Source of the DNA: Omphiscola glabra
Lineage: Eukaryota > Mollusca > Gastropoda > Lymnaeidae
Assembly: GCA_964017045.1 (NCBI GenBank)
Contig: OZ024794.1
Coordinates: forward strand, 3,365,501 to 3,429,500
Length of the DNA: 64,000 bases
Reading direction: 5' to 3'
A model generated the notes under the pieces. The model was not told the DNA's origin, searched no databases, and saw only the letters and a program-made list of their open reading frames with translations. Made by a program: the position numbers and the translations under genes. Below are positions 31,830 through 43,084 of this stretch, piece after piece. Position 1 is the stretch's first letter; each line of letters begins with the position of its first letter.

Positions 31830-33297
31830 CTTGGTCACGTCAACACACCTGTAGAAGAGATCACCTTGGTCACGTCAAAACACCTGTAGAAGAGGTCACC
31901 TTGGTCACGTCAACACACCTGTAGAAAAGGTCACCGTGGTCACGTCAACACACCTGTAGAAGAGGTCACCTTGGTCACGTCCACACACCTGTAGAAGAGG
32001 TCACCTTGGTCACGTCAACACACCTGTAGAAAAGGTCACCTTGGTCACGTCAACTCACCTGTAGAAAAGGTCACCTTGGTCACGTCCACACACCTGTAGA
32101 AGACGTCACCTTGGTCACGTCAACACACCTGTAGAAAAGGTCACCTTGGTCACGTCCACACACCTGTAGAAAAGGTCACCTTGGTCACGTCAACACACCT
32201 GTAGAAAAGATCACCTTGGTCACGTCCACACACTCGTAGAAAAGGTCACCTTGGTCACGTCAACACACCTGTAGAAAAGGTCACCTTGGTCATCAACACA
32301 CCTGTAGAAAAGGTCACCTTGGTCACGTCAACACACCTGTAGAAGAGGTCACCTTGGTCACGTCAACACACCTGTAGAAAATGTCACCTTGGTTACGTCA
32401 ACACACCTGTAGAAAAGGTCACCTTGATCACGTCAACACACCTGTAGAAGAGGTCACCTTGGTCACGTCAACACACCTGTAGAAAAGATCACCTTGGTCA
32501 CGTCCACACACTCGTAGAAAAGGTCACCTTGGTCACGTCAACACACCTGTAGAAAAGGTCACCTTGGTCACGTCAACACACCTGTAGAAAAGGTCACCTT
32601 GGTCACGTCAACACACCTGTAGAAAAGGTCACCTTGGTCACGTCAACACATCTGTAGAAGAGGTCACCTTGGTCACGTCAACACACCTGTAGAAAAGGTC
32701 ACCTTGGTCACGTCAACACACCTGTAGAAAAGGTCACCTTGGTCACGTCAACACATCTGTAGAAGAGGTCACCTTGGTCACGTCAACACACCTGTAGAAA
32801 AGGTCACCTTGGTCACGTCAACACACCTGTAGAAGAGGTCACCTTGGTCACGTCAACACACCTGTAGAAGAGGTCACCTTGGTCGTCAACACACCTGTAG
32901 AAAAGGTCACCTTGGTCACGTCAAAACACCTGTAGAAAAGGTCACCTTGGTCACGTCAACACACCTGTAGAAAAGGTCACCTTGGTCACGTCAACACATC
33001 TGTAGAAGAGGTCACCTTGGTCACGTCAACACACCTGTAGAAAAGGTCACCTTGGTCACGTCAACACACCTGTAGAAGAGGTCACCTTGGTCACGTCAAC
33101 ACACCTGTAGAAGAGGTCACCTTGGTCGTCAACACACCTGTAGAAAAGGTCACCTTGGTCACGTCAACACACCTGTAGAAAAGGTCACCTTGGTCACGTC
33201 CACACACCTGTAGAAAAGGTCACCTTGGTCACGTCCACACACCTGTAGAAGAGGTCACCTTGGTCACGTCCACACACCTGTAGAAGAGGTCACCGCT
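31830..33297. repeat. 35-bp array with AGGTCACCTTGGTCACGTCA, about 41 copies
   Basis: The unit also contains ACACACCTGTAGAA. AGGTCA and TGGTCA are direct half-sites spaced by three bases. Units with a missing ACG occur twice with identical neighbours, about 240 bp apart, showing block duplication. Confidence 0.96.
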
Positions 33298-33425
33298 TTG
33301 CACCAGGTTTTCTTAAATGCGATGCCTTGTGGGAAGCCTTAGGTTCGTTCCGTTATCCTCACTGGCCTTCTGGCACCAGCCCCTGGTCAAGATTTGTGTT
33401 AGGGTGTTTGACCAGGATTATAGCG

Positions 33426-33635
33426 AGTATCTAGTCTTTGATTGAAAGTAAGGATACAATTTGGTGATTGTCACAAGTCTGGCAGTTCCGTTTGTGCTAG
33501 TCTTTGATTGAAAGTAAGGATACAATTTGGTGATTGTCACAAGTCTGGCAGTTCCGTTTGTGCTAGTCTTTGATTGAAAGTAAGGATACAATTTGGTGAT
33601 TGTCGCAAGGCTGGCAGTTCCGTTTGTGCTTGTCT
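33426..33635. repeat. 66-bp tandem repeat, 3 copies
   Basis: Units contain CTAGTCTTTGATTGAAAGTA and TGGCAGTTCCGTTTGTG. Confidence 0.94.
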
Positions 33636-34970
33636 AGATGAACTATCGGGGTGCCTTAGATATTATGAAATGCCTTTAAGAACAGTGCGGTCATACGTAG
33701 AAGATAATGACCTAATCTTTATCAATGCACCATGACAACAGTCAATTCACCCAATGAAACCGTTGATTTATTCATTCATTACTTGAAATGATTTGGATGT
33801 TTTAATTGTATTTATATTTTGATATAATATTTGAAGTTGAACTAAAATTAGTTTGGCATCACCGGCGATTTTTTCACATATTAGTTGGATAGGTAACATT
33901 TTATCCTTTACAACGCCAGACAAATGCAGATAGTGAACACAATTAGGGCAAAGAGCAAGACGTTCTCGTTGTGAAGCTGAAATTTTAAGTGTTGCCTCCA
34001 TACAAGAACCGATGACACGACCAGGGTGAAAGGTCAAGTTCTTACAAACCTAATGCAGCCAAAGGTCACGACACAAGCACCCCCCCTTGACTTGTCTAAG
34101 GGGAAAAAATGCTTGAGATCGCAGAGTGTTGACAAAGTTCCCAGTCAATGAAATCACGACTTAGCGTTTCATATTAAGCAAATATGCAGCCTTGAAGCAC
34201 CGTGCAAACAACACGACTGGTTCGGGACCTACTTTCTTTCAAAAACTTTATCTCCTCTTTCCCATTCATGAAACGTCTTCCTTCTCAGAGATACTGTGAT
34301 ACTACATTTGTTTCTATAGTAAGTTTGGTTTTTTTTAAATATCTTTTTTTTTTTTACTTTTAAAGTGAAGTGGAAATATTGAAAAAAATGTAACAGATTT
34401 GGGAACTTCTTTTTGTGAGTAGCAGTGCTTGTGTTTCATGGGTTGTTCTGGATTGTGGGGAATCGCTGCAGTAAATTGTGATTTTATTAAATATTGACAT
34501 ATGTAGCAAACCAGGGCATGTTAGAACAAACATTGGACTGATTTACATTCAATTACACAAGATCTGTCAATGTTAATGTGATTGCAGAATCGTATCGCTG
34601 TTGTAAAGTCATTTCTCTAAGCTTGACTAACCTCAACATTTAAAGTAATCGATCATACTTTATTGGTTGATTTTGCGACATTGACCAAACAGACAACGTT
34701 CGATGTAAGAGAAAGAATTGTCCGTGTGATCGTTCAGAAAATTATGAATTAATTTGTGAATTATATTGACAAGGACAGTCAACATGACAAAGCGGGATAA
34801 ACTGTCATGTTTGCCTTAAGTCAGCTAATCGTGGGACTTAGTTAGTATTTTTATAGCTAGTTTTTTTTTAAAGTGTATAAAAAATAAAGTATAAAATGAG
34901 ATTAAAATCTTTTTTTAAAAAAAATATTTATTAGTGCTTTTTACAGCAACGTTCAAAATTGTTGTTTAAG
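33636..34970. other. Unique AT-rich stretch, no gene called
   Basis: A minus-strand open frame at 33768-34037 includes ERLALCPNCVHYLHLSG. I do not recognise it, and no splice context supports it. The rest is AT-rich with homopolymer runs. Confidence 0.35.
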
Positions 34971-35135
34971 TGAAATTGTTTTTCAACTGTTAAAAGAGTT
35001 TGGTTCAAAGAGTTTGGTTAAAAGAATTTTGTTAAAAGAGTTTTGTTAAAAGAGTTTTGTTAGAAGAGTTTTGTTAAAAGAGTTTTGTTAAAAGAGTTTT
35101 GTTAAAAGAATTATTTTTTTTAAAAAGAGTTTTGC
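34970..35135. repeat. 14-bp array (TTAAAAGAGTTTTG)
   Basis: About ten copies, degenerate at both ends. Confidence 0.92.
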
Positions 35136-35562
35136 TTAAAGACCTCTTAGTAGATATCCTTGCATCATTAAACCATTAAGGCTAGCTGTCAGTGTGTCAC
35201 TTCAGTGTCATATGACCTGAGGTGACTACCGAAGCCTTGATGCAGACATTGCCATCACATCACCATGTTTTATAATTTCAAAGATGCCCGAACCATTGCG
35301 TCGAATTTCGAGTGTGTTGGTCCATTATAGCCCACGCATTCCACTCATTTAGAAGAGCAAATATTCTGCAGAGATAGTGGCGGGTTGGGAGTGGTGACAA
35401 CTGGTAGTCGACGGCCCACTCAATCCAACTTTGCGCTCTTTAAATCAGCCCAGAAACATTTTCCCGTGACGCAGAGGTCTGGTTTGTGTAGGAGCGTAAA
35501 AAAGCGACCCCGCGCGATAGCGTTAAAGTCACACTACCCATCGACAGCACAAAACAAAGACA

Positions 35563-35729
35563 TTTATAAAGAAGAGATAGCACCAGGAAGAGCTAGTCAT
35601 TTTCACACTAAGAACATTTACTCCAAAATTTCAAGTCGAGATTTTTTCACTTGAGTTAATAAAATAGTTGAATTCTTTTTCAAAATTATAAACTTTGGTT
35701 TCAATTTCAATACAATATTTATAAAAATA
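35563..35729 (+). promoter_or_regulatory. Candidate core promoter region of the conopressin gene
   Basis: TATA-like TTTATAAAG (35563-35571) and TATAAAAATA (35720-35729) lie upstream of the conopressin start codon. Either could give a 5' leader of about 260-420 bases. There is no transcript evidence, and a further 5' non-coding exon is possible. Confidence 0.3.
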
Positions 35730-36011
35730 AACTATTTTTCAACGTAAGAGATACGTTTCGAAATTAACTGATTTCCCGTCCCGTGATGCCACTGAGGGTT
35801 TGAGGACTATCTCTGTGAAGTTGAGGATCTATTCAGACTCCAAGAGATTAGACCAGACGTCTGTAGCAAAGGATCTCACAAGTTCTTTGTAAATTGTTTA
35901 TGTAGCTGGACCCTCGTGCGGTGGATTTGCTTTGTTAGTCCTGAGACAAAAGGGACTGGGACATTACAACCGCTCTTATTCAATTCCACGATAGAAACGA
36001 AAACTCAGAAA

Positions 36012-36158
36012 ATGATGTCCTCTTTGTGTGGTATGCCACTGACCTATCTACTGACCGCTGCTGTCCTGTCACTGTCACTGACGGATGCTTGTTTTATAAG
36101 AAACTGCCCAAAAGGTGGAAAGCGATCGTTAGACACAGCCATGGTGACGTCACGTGAG
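36012..36158 (+). CDS. Lys-conopressin prohormone, exon 1 (vasopressin/oxytocin family)
   Basis: 49 codons, phase 0 at a GAG/GTAAAT donor. It encodes a signal peptide (MMSS...LTYLLTAAVLSLSLTDA), then the nonapeptide CFIRNCPKG with its disulphide cysteines 1 and 6, the amide-donating Gly plus dibasic KR (GKR), and the first 11 residues of neurophysin (SLDTAMVTSRE). In snails this peptide is a neurohormone secreted from neurons and acts through vasopressin-type GPCRs in reproduction and behaviour; a related peptide occurs in cone-snail venom, but nothing here suggests a venom gene. The exon end just inside neurophysin matches the conserved gene structure of the family. The frame is open upstream to an ATG at 35916, but MMSS is the start that gives a proper signal peptide. 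Neurophysin exons 2 and 3 are not seen to 64000. Confidence 0.93.
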
Positions 36159-36234
36159 GTAAATTATCATAATTAAACATTTCATCACGTGGTCTTTTCC
36201 ATAAGTTGCACTGCCTTCAATTAATTGAATTTAA

Positions 36235-36535
36235 TATTCTTTTGAACTGCATTATAGCGCAATTAGGCAATAGTCCCTTATTTTATGGCACAATTAGGCA
36301 ATAGTCCCTTATTTTATGGCACAATTAGGCAATAGTCCCTTATTTTATGGCACAATTAGGCAATAGTAACATACATTAAGAAGAAATTAGGTGCAAATAG
36401 TCAAATATTTTATGGCGCAGTTAGGCAATAGTTAAATATTTTATGGCGCAGTTAGGCAATAGTCAAATATTTTATGGCGCAGTTAGGCAATAGTCAAATA
36501 TTTTATGGCGCAGTTAGGCAAGAGTCAAATATTTA
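36235..36535. repeat. 32-bp array (ATTAGGCAATAGTC)
   Basis: About nine units in two subtypes: CCCTTATTTTATGGCACA on the left and AAATATTTTATGGCGCAG on the right. Lies 80 bp inside conopressin intron 1. Confidence 0.94.
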
Positions 36536-36629
36536 TGTTTGAATTTTCACCTTAAGACTTCAAAGTAATATAAAATGTATTTTCTCAAGTTAAAAATATA
36601 TTTCACTGTTCACCAATATTTAATCTCTT

Positions 36630-36812
36630 ATTTAACTGCTCATCAATTCTCCCTCTTTCTCAACTCATCAATTCTCCCTCTTTCTCAACTCATCAATTCT
36701 ACTTCTTTCTCGACTCATAAATTCTCCCTCTTTCTCAACTCATCAATTCTCCCTCTTTCTCAACTCATCAATTCTCACTCTTTCTCAACTCATCAATTCT
36801 CCCTCTTTCACC
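36630..36812. repeat. 25-bp array (ACTCATCAATTCTCCCTCTT)
   Basis: Seven copies, pyrimidine-rich. Confidence 0.94.
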
Positions 36813-37660
36813 CGGTGCGGTAAACTCATGTGTCACCCGGTGCGATAAACTCATGGTGTCACCCGGGGCGGTAAACTCAGGGTGTCACCCGGGGCGGTAA
36901 ACTCGTGTTGTCATCCGGGGCGGTAAACTCGTGGTGTCACCCGGGGCAGTAAACACGTGGTGTCACCCGGTGCGGTAAACTCATGGTGTCACCCGGTGCG
37001 ATAAACTCATGGTGTCGTCCGGTGCGGTAAACTCATGGTGTCACCCGGTGCGGTAAACTCATGGTGTCACCCGGGACGGTGAACTCATGGTGTCACCCGG
37101 GGCGGTAAACTCGTGGTGTCACCCGGGGCGGTAAACTCGTGGTGTCACCCGGTGCGGTAAACTCATGGTGTCACCCGGTGCGATAAACTCATGGTGTCAC
37201 CCGGGGCGGTAAACTCGTGGTGTCACCCGGGGCGGTAAACTCGTGGTGTCACCCGGGGCGGTAAACACGTGGTGTCACCCGGTGCGGTAAACTCATGGTG
37301 TCACCCGGTGCGATAAACTCATGGTGTCACCAGGTGCGGTAAACTCATGGTGTCACCCGGTGCGGTAAACTCATGGTGTCACCCGGGACGGTGAACTCAT
37401 GGTGTCACCCGGGGCGGTAAACTCGTGGTGTCACCCGGGGCGGTAAACACGTGGTGTCACCCGGTGCGGTAAACTCATGGTGTCACCCGGTGCGATAAAC
37501 TCATGGTGTCACCCGGTGCGGTAAACTCGTGGTGTCACCCGGGGCGGTAAACTCGTGGTGTCACCCGGGGCGGTAAACTCATGGTGTCACCCGGGGCGGT
37601 AAACTCGTGGTGTCACCCGGGGCGGTAAACTCATGGTGTCACCAGGGGCGGTAAACTGTG
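36812..37660. repeat. 26-bp array with a 12-unit higher-order repeat
   Basis: About 32 copies of CACCCGGTGCGGTAAACTCA and TGGTGT. A marker order including GGGACGGTGAAC and GATAAAC recurs after 312 bp (12 units), for example at 37073 and 37385. Clearly GC- and CpG-richer than its surroundings. Confidence 0.96.
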
Positions 37661-38145
37661 TGGGGTTGGGGGATTTGGGTTGGGGGAGGTGGGTTTAAAT
37701 GATGATTCTGACCTGATCGGACGATACAAAACTCAAAATTAAAAGCCTACTCCCACAGATTTTAGGCTTTCGGATTTCCTGACAAACTTGAAAATTTCCT
37801 ACCCCCCCCCCCCCCACCCCAACCCCCAATAATTAATCGAAATGTCATTGAGAAAATAAAACAATGTTTAAATAGGGATCTTCGTTCTGACGAGACAAAG
37901 TCAAACTGAGAACGGATATTGCGGATGGTGCAAGTATTAGCCATGTGTCCCCTTGAGCGATGACAAACATCAAACACAAAGTGCCTTTCTGGATCAAACG
38001 TTTTTAGCAACAATTGTTTGTTTGATATCAACATTTGAAACATGGACTGGATATAAAAATATATTTGATTTCTGGGTCATTGCACAACTTCTTTTATCTG
38101 GTAACTCAAATTCTAAAATGATAATGATGACGACATTTGTGTCGA
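37661..38145. other. Unique stretch, no gene seen
   Basis: Contains a C-run at 37802-37818. Open frames on both strands have no recognisable content. Confidence 0.4.
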
Positions 38146-38147
38146 TT

Positions 38148-38325
38148 TTGTTATAAGTAAAGGTTAAGTTGAGAACCTCGTTGATTGGCTCTAAGTAAGC
38201 GTTATAAGTAAAGGTTAAGTTGAGAACCTCGTTGATTGGCTCTAAGTAAGCGTTATAAGTAAAGGTTAAGTTGAGAACCTCGTTGATTGGCTCTAAGTAA
38301 GCGTTATAAGTAAAGGTTTACTGGA
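38148..38325. repeat. 51-bp tandem repeat, 3.5 copies
   Basis: Units contain GTTATAAGTAAAGGTTAAGT and CTCGTTGATTGGCTCTAAG; nearly identical. Confidence 0.96.
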
Positions 38326-39411
38326 GAACCCAAGTAATATGTTGTTCATTGCGATAACCATTTACATTCATTGAATATTTTAAATGATCAGCGATAACCC
38401 AACTATTTTTTATGTTTGATGTTTGCTGTATGTACCATTACAAATAACTCCACATAATGATCCGCTAATTTATTCTTTGTTTAAAAATGTTTGGTGGTAA
38501 TTGTGTAACATGACAGGAAGCTTTGGTCATTAGATTCATGTAATAGGTGAGGCATCTCTTGTTCTAAACATCTTACTTGTGTCTGAAAGGCATATCATGT
38601 CCTAAACATCTTCCTTATAATGAAAGGCATATCATGTCCTAAACATCTTCCTTATAATGAAAGGCATATCATGTCTTAAATATCTTCCTTGTATTGAAGT
38701 TATTGTGAATGAAAGTTCAAAGAGTGCAATCATTACCTGCCGAACATCACTTTTAAGTTCAAACGATTATAATTTTTGGCGGAAATTATTTTACATGTTA
38801 AAATATTAAATGTAAAATTATTTGTTTAAAATTGTGCGTGTGTTACTCATACCAAAACTACAACATTGGACACCCATATAATTGGTCATAATCATCATTC
38901 TTAAACGGTAATGTGACATACTCTCTGATAAAACATGTATTTATTTGTATTGGGGATTCCTGAGACTTTGCCCTGGATTCATTAAAACATAAACCCAGCG
39001 GTGGTTTGGAGCCGGTTCGGTCAGGTTCGTGCGAACCGTTAGTTCAAAATAATAAACATGCCTGACTGTGGCGGTGACCGATATGGCATAAAATGACATA
39101 CTAACTGCGAACCTTTTGTTACGAATTTGGCAATACACCGCTGCTTAAACCCAATGATGGATTTGATCAAATTTACTCGTTCAAGTTTTATTTCATCAAA
39201 ATTAATAGCTTCATAAATTAAATGCGATATTTTATATTTTTCTCATCCACATCCGAAAGAGACCATCATAAAATAGTTGTGGCATTGCACTTTAATCACA
39301 AATAATAATTATCTAGGTCTGTATGTATGACTGTAACGCTGCGTCCAAAAGGTGCACACAAAATAGAATGCCCAGAAGTTAGCACTAATTGGGATTCTTA
39401 TAAGGCTGCGG
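38326..39411. other. AT-rich stretch with a small repeat
   Basis: Three copies of a roughly 37-bp unit around AAAGGCATATCATGTCCTAA lie at 38580-38690. Nothing else is recognised. Confidence 0.5.
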
Positions 39412-39690
39412 CTACTCGTACCCGGGTACCAGAAGTGAGAGGTTGGGATTAAAAAAATATATTTAAAATATTGTTGGGTTTGTAAGACAAAAATGAGGTA
39501 TCAAAATGGACCCGGACACGCAGCGCCGCCATTCGCACCCGGGTCCCATTAGACTCAATGCTGTTCGGATGTCGTTTGTGGTAGTTTATTTTCGTCAAAC
39601 AGGAGAAGTAAGTTTACAAACGTATAGTCCATTCAATTAACTTTCATTTGATACCTCATTTTGTCTACCGACACACAAAACCCTAGCCTC
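39412..39690. mobile_element. Foldback (inverted-repeat) element, copy A
   Basis: The left end GTACCCGGGTACCAGAAGTG is followed by GAGAGGTTGGGATT; the core is GCAGCGCCGCCATTCGCACC. The second half is the reverse complement of the first (GAGGTATCAAA versus TTTGATACCTC). It aligns with the element at 62441-62783. The right terminus grades into the neighbouring array. Confidence 0.8.
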
Positions 39691-40520
39691 TAACTGCCTA
39701 CGCCTAAAAACTTTGCCTCTAACTGCTTACGCCTAAAAAACATAGCCTCTAACTGCCTACGCCTAAAAACTTTGCCTCTAACTGCTTACACCTAAAAAAC
39801 ATAGCCTCTAACTGCCTACGCCTAAAAACTTTGCCTCTAACTGCTTACACCTAAAAAACATAGCCTCTAACTGCCTACGCCTAAAAACTTTGCCTCTAAC
39901 TGCTTACACCTAAAAAACATAGCCTCTAACTGGCTACACCCAAAACCGTAGCCTCTAACTGCCTACACCCCAAAACCGTAGCCTCTAACTGCCTACGCCT
40001 AAAAACATAGCCTCTAACTGCCTACGCCTAAAAACATAGCCTCTAACTGCCTACACCTAAAAACATAGCCTCTAACTGCCTACGCCTAAACACATAGCCT
40101 CTAACTGCCTACGCCTAAAAACATAGCCTCTAACTGCCTACACCTAAAAACATAGCCTCTAACTGCCTACGCCTAAAAACATAGCCTCTAACTGCCTACG
40201 CCTAAAAACATAGCCTCTAACTGCCTACACCTAAAAACATAGCCTCTAACTGCCTACGCCTAAAAACATACCCTCTAACTGCCTACACCTAAAAACATAG
40301 CCTCTAACTGCCTACACCTAAAAACATAGCCTCTAACTGACTACGCCTAAAAACATAGCCTCTAACTGACTACGCCTAAAAACATAGCCTCTAACTGTCT
40401 ACACCTAAAAACATAGCCTCTAACTGCCTACGCCTAAAAACATAGCCTCTAACTGCCTACGCCTAAAAACATAGCCTCTAACCGCCTACGCCTAAAAACA
40501 TAGCCTCTAACTACCTACAC
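39690..40520. repeat. 29-bp array (AGCCTCTAACTGCCTACGCC)
   Basis: About 28 copies with TAAAAACAT. The unit resembles the reverse complement of the adjoining foldback terminus (CCCAACCTCTCACTTCTGG), so the array may have grown from it. Confidence 0.94.
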
Positions 40521-41325
40521 CATATCATTGTTTACATTGGGCGAGTTCACTATCTTAACATGCAGCCATCTTATCATACGAGTTTGACAATGCTAACTTC
40601 TATACAGAAAATATATAAAATTATGCGTTTCTGTATAAACAACGAGCGAACTGGTTCAATTGCCTTTTGTAGGATATTTTTCAAAATACATGCGCCCACA
40701 ACTGGTCCTGGTCAACACCCCCACGGACCCCTCCCCCCCCGGCACAAAAATGACATAACCCGTCCCGGTTCACACCCATTCCCCTTCATCACCCTCCCAT
40801 ATCACAAGTAAATCCAAGGAAGATAAAGACAACTTCACGTCTGCTAAGACAACTTCACGTCTGCTAAGACAGCTGAAAGTGGCATTGTTAAAGATAGAGT
40901 TGATTCTCAAGTGTGTTCAACAACAATATTAAGTAGAACATTTCGGTCTAACACCAGGAACATGACAAGCACTTCTCACAGTTCATTGGCTGACCACAAT
41001 ATGCTGGCTATGACCACAATATCCTGGCTATGACCACAATGTTGAGAGATACATTCCCCGGGTTGCAGTTTGTACCCTACTAGGGTGTTCTATTTGATAA
41101 CTGTATCTATTCCAATGATCTGACCCCCCCGGGCCAAGACAAACTATCCTGATTTTTATATTTAGACAAAATCTATTTCAGTTTCATACAAACCCAAAAT
41201 TTAACTATCCAAACTCAGACGCCGTTGCTAAATAGAAAGCTCATTAAAGCGAATTCTAATAAGTAGCACTAAGTTCCAGTATTGGCGTCAGTGAACTACA
41301 GTATGCGTCATGGAGAAGACCGATT
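40521..41325. other. Unique stretch, no gene called
   Basis: An open frame at 40560-40811 (+) contains no recognisable domain. A 20-bp duplication AGACAACTTCACGTCTGCTA lies at 40827-40868. Confidence 0.4.
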
Positions 41326-41381
41326 TGACGTCACCATGTGACACGGCTATGACGTCACCGTGCGACACGGCCATGACGTCA
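41326..41381. promoter_or_regulatory. Three perfect CRE palindromes at 24-bp spacing
   Basis: TGACGTCA occurs at 41326-41333, 41350-41357 and 41374-41381, each followed by CC. They are part of a short 24-bp tandem repeat (GACACGGCTATGACGTCACC). CREB/ATF binding is the family expectation; function here is unknown. Confidence 0.5.
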
Positions 41382-41382
41382 C

Positions 41383-41700
41383 CATAATAATAATAATAAT
41401 AAAGTTTATTTGAAAAATCACGCTTCATCCCCAAAGGCTCGAAGCGCGTTACAAAGTCAAATGTGAAGTACTTATATCGCGCTCATACCATAGCATGCTC
41501 ACGGCGCTCCGCTGTTCGATGTTCGAGAGGTCTCACTGCTGCCAGTTAGGCGCATGTGAACTCCATCTCCCCATCTCCGGGTTTGAATTCAGAGTTGCCT
41601 TCTCTTAGATGGGTTGCCGTCCAAGGTTAACGAGGCCCATCCACCCTGGGTGCTGGTGGTGTTTTATGCTTACACACACTATAATAATCTGAACACTGGT
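41383..41700 (-). mobile_element. SINE-like element with (ATT)n tail, minus strand
   Basis: On the minus strand a body with CCCATCTAAGAGAAGGCAAC and AATTCAAACCCGGAGATGG leads to TGTAACGCGCTTCGAGCC, AAGCGTGATTTTTCAAATAA and an (ATT)n tail. The body recurs at 48900-49060 and the tail at 29281-29325, so this is a dispersed family. Confidence 0.7.
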
Positions 41701-41883
41701 CCCACCATGGCCAAATGTCTACAAAATTCAAGATATTAGCTGGCATATAAGGCTCCGTCAAGTTTTGTCAAACCTGGTTCGACATACCTTTCCCCCCACC
41801 CCAATCTTATGTATTTAAAAAGTTGGCAAACGGATGTATAACTTTTGTTGAGTCTCAAGGATGCTAGTCTTAGACTTTGTAAG

Positions 41884-42115
41884 GGCGAATGCACCGTACG
41901 CCAGGCCTGCTTAACTCACGAATGCACCCTAGGTCAGGCCTGCTCAACTCACGAATGCACCCTAGGCCAGGCCTGCTTAACTCACGAATTCACCCTAGGC
42001 CAGGCCTGTTTAACTCACGAATGCACCCTAGGCCAGGCCGCTCAACTCACGAATACACCCTAGGCCAGGCCTGCTTAACTCACGAATGCACCCTAGGCCA
42101 GGCCTGTTTAACCTA
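41884..42115. repeat. 33-bp array made of a hAT terminus plus flanking DNA
   Basis: Seven copies of CAGGCCTGCTTAACTCAC joined to GAATGCACCCTAGGC. The second part matches the original left flank GAATGCACCGTACGC. Confidence 0.9.
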
Positions 42116-42309
42116 ACAATGTAAGGTTATGTAAGGAGGGCCGTAATACTTTATGAAAAACCCGTGCGGGCCGAAATAAAATAGGACATGGAGAGTGGGG
42201 AACTACTAAGAAAAAAAGAATAAAAAAGAATAATTCGGTACTTCGAGGGCCGCAAAGTGGGCGCTGGCGGACCGCATGTGGCCCGCGGGCCGTATGTTGT
42301 GCAGGCCTG
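41902..42309. mobile_element. hAT-type element whose left end has expanded into an array
   Basis: The right terminus (read inverted) is CAGGCCTGCACAACATACGG and the left is CAGGCCTGCTTAACTCAC. Flanking 8-mers CCGTACGC (41894) and CCGTAGAC (42310) match at 6 of 8. The interior has GGCCCGCGGGCC and GGGCCGCAAAGTGG, typical of this MITE class. No open frame. Confidence 0.72.
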
Positions 42310-42317
42310 CCGTAGAC

Positions 42318-42858
42318 AATCGCACATGCCAGTTCAATGTGCGTGAGTTTCAATCTTGTTACATTTGGCACATAAGGTTTCGCAAGTCATCTGAAGTCAT
42401 TGAAACGTCTTGCAACTAGAAACTGCGCAAAAATGTAATTAAAATAATATGGGAAGTAGTACTCTTCCCCTCCAAGTAGGTAACTGACATATGTCATGAC
42501 ACACATCTTCAGATAACTACAGTTTATTGTGGAACTGTTAGCTCACTTTAGCAAGTAGGTCAACAAGGACAGTTTGCAGTGAGGTCACATAGCAAATATG
42601 TAATATGCGGAACGTTAGTTAAACTTGTGCAAATATCGGCAATGTATAGGTGATGGGATCATCAGATCGGTGGTCTACATTTTGCCGTGAGAGACTTACT
42701 GAACTTACTTTCAACTTGACTCAACACTCGCTAATAGCTTAATATAAACCTATATTAATCCCGTGGCTTTAGGGTGGCAGGGGCGTCCTAGGAGTGGACT
42801 AAATCGGGCTTCCGGCCTCGGCAGCTCTTTTGGGGTTTATATATAACATTATTCAAAT

Positions 42859-42895
<37 letters not shown>

Positions 42896-43080
42896 GGTGG
42901 CTCACTATTGGGAGTTCGCCCTGTGTGGCATTTTAACCAACGTACTCCTGCAGGAATGGCATATTTGAAGCAGACTGAGGAAGGACATTTTGGGACAGAC
43001 AGAGGGAGGGCATATCGGGACAGACAGAGGGAGGGCATAATTGGGGAATGAAGATGGAAAAGAAAAGTGACTGTAAATTT
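42318..43080. repeat. Unique stretch with a (GT)n run at 42858-42893
   Basis: Apart from the dinucleotide run and a 19-bp duplication GACAGACAGAGGGAGGGCAT near 42995-43040, nothing is recognised. Confidence 0.6.
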
Positions 43081-43084
43081 TAAA

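Noticed and set aside
33768..34037. 89-codon minus-strand open frame with CPNCVHYLHLSG
   Set aside because: A single C-x2-C is not enough for a domain call, and no splice or conservation evidence is visible.
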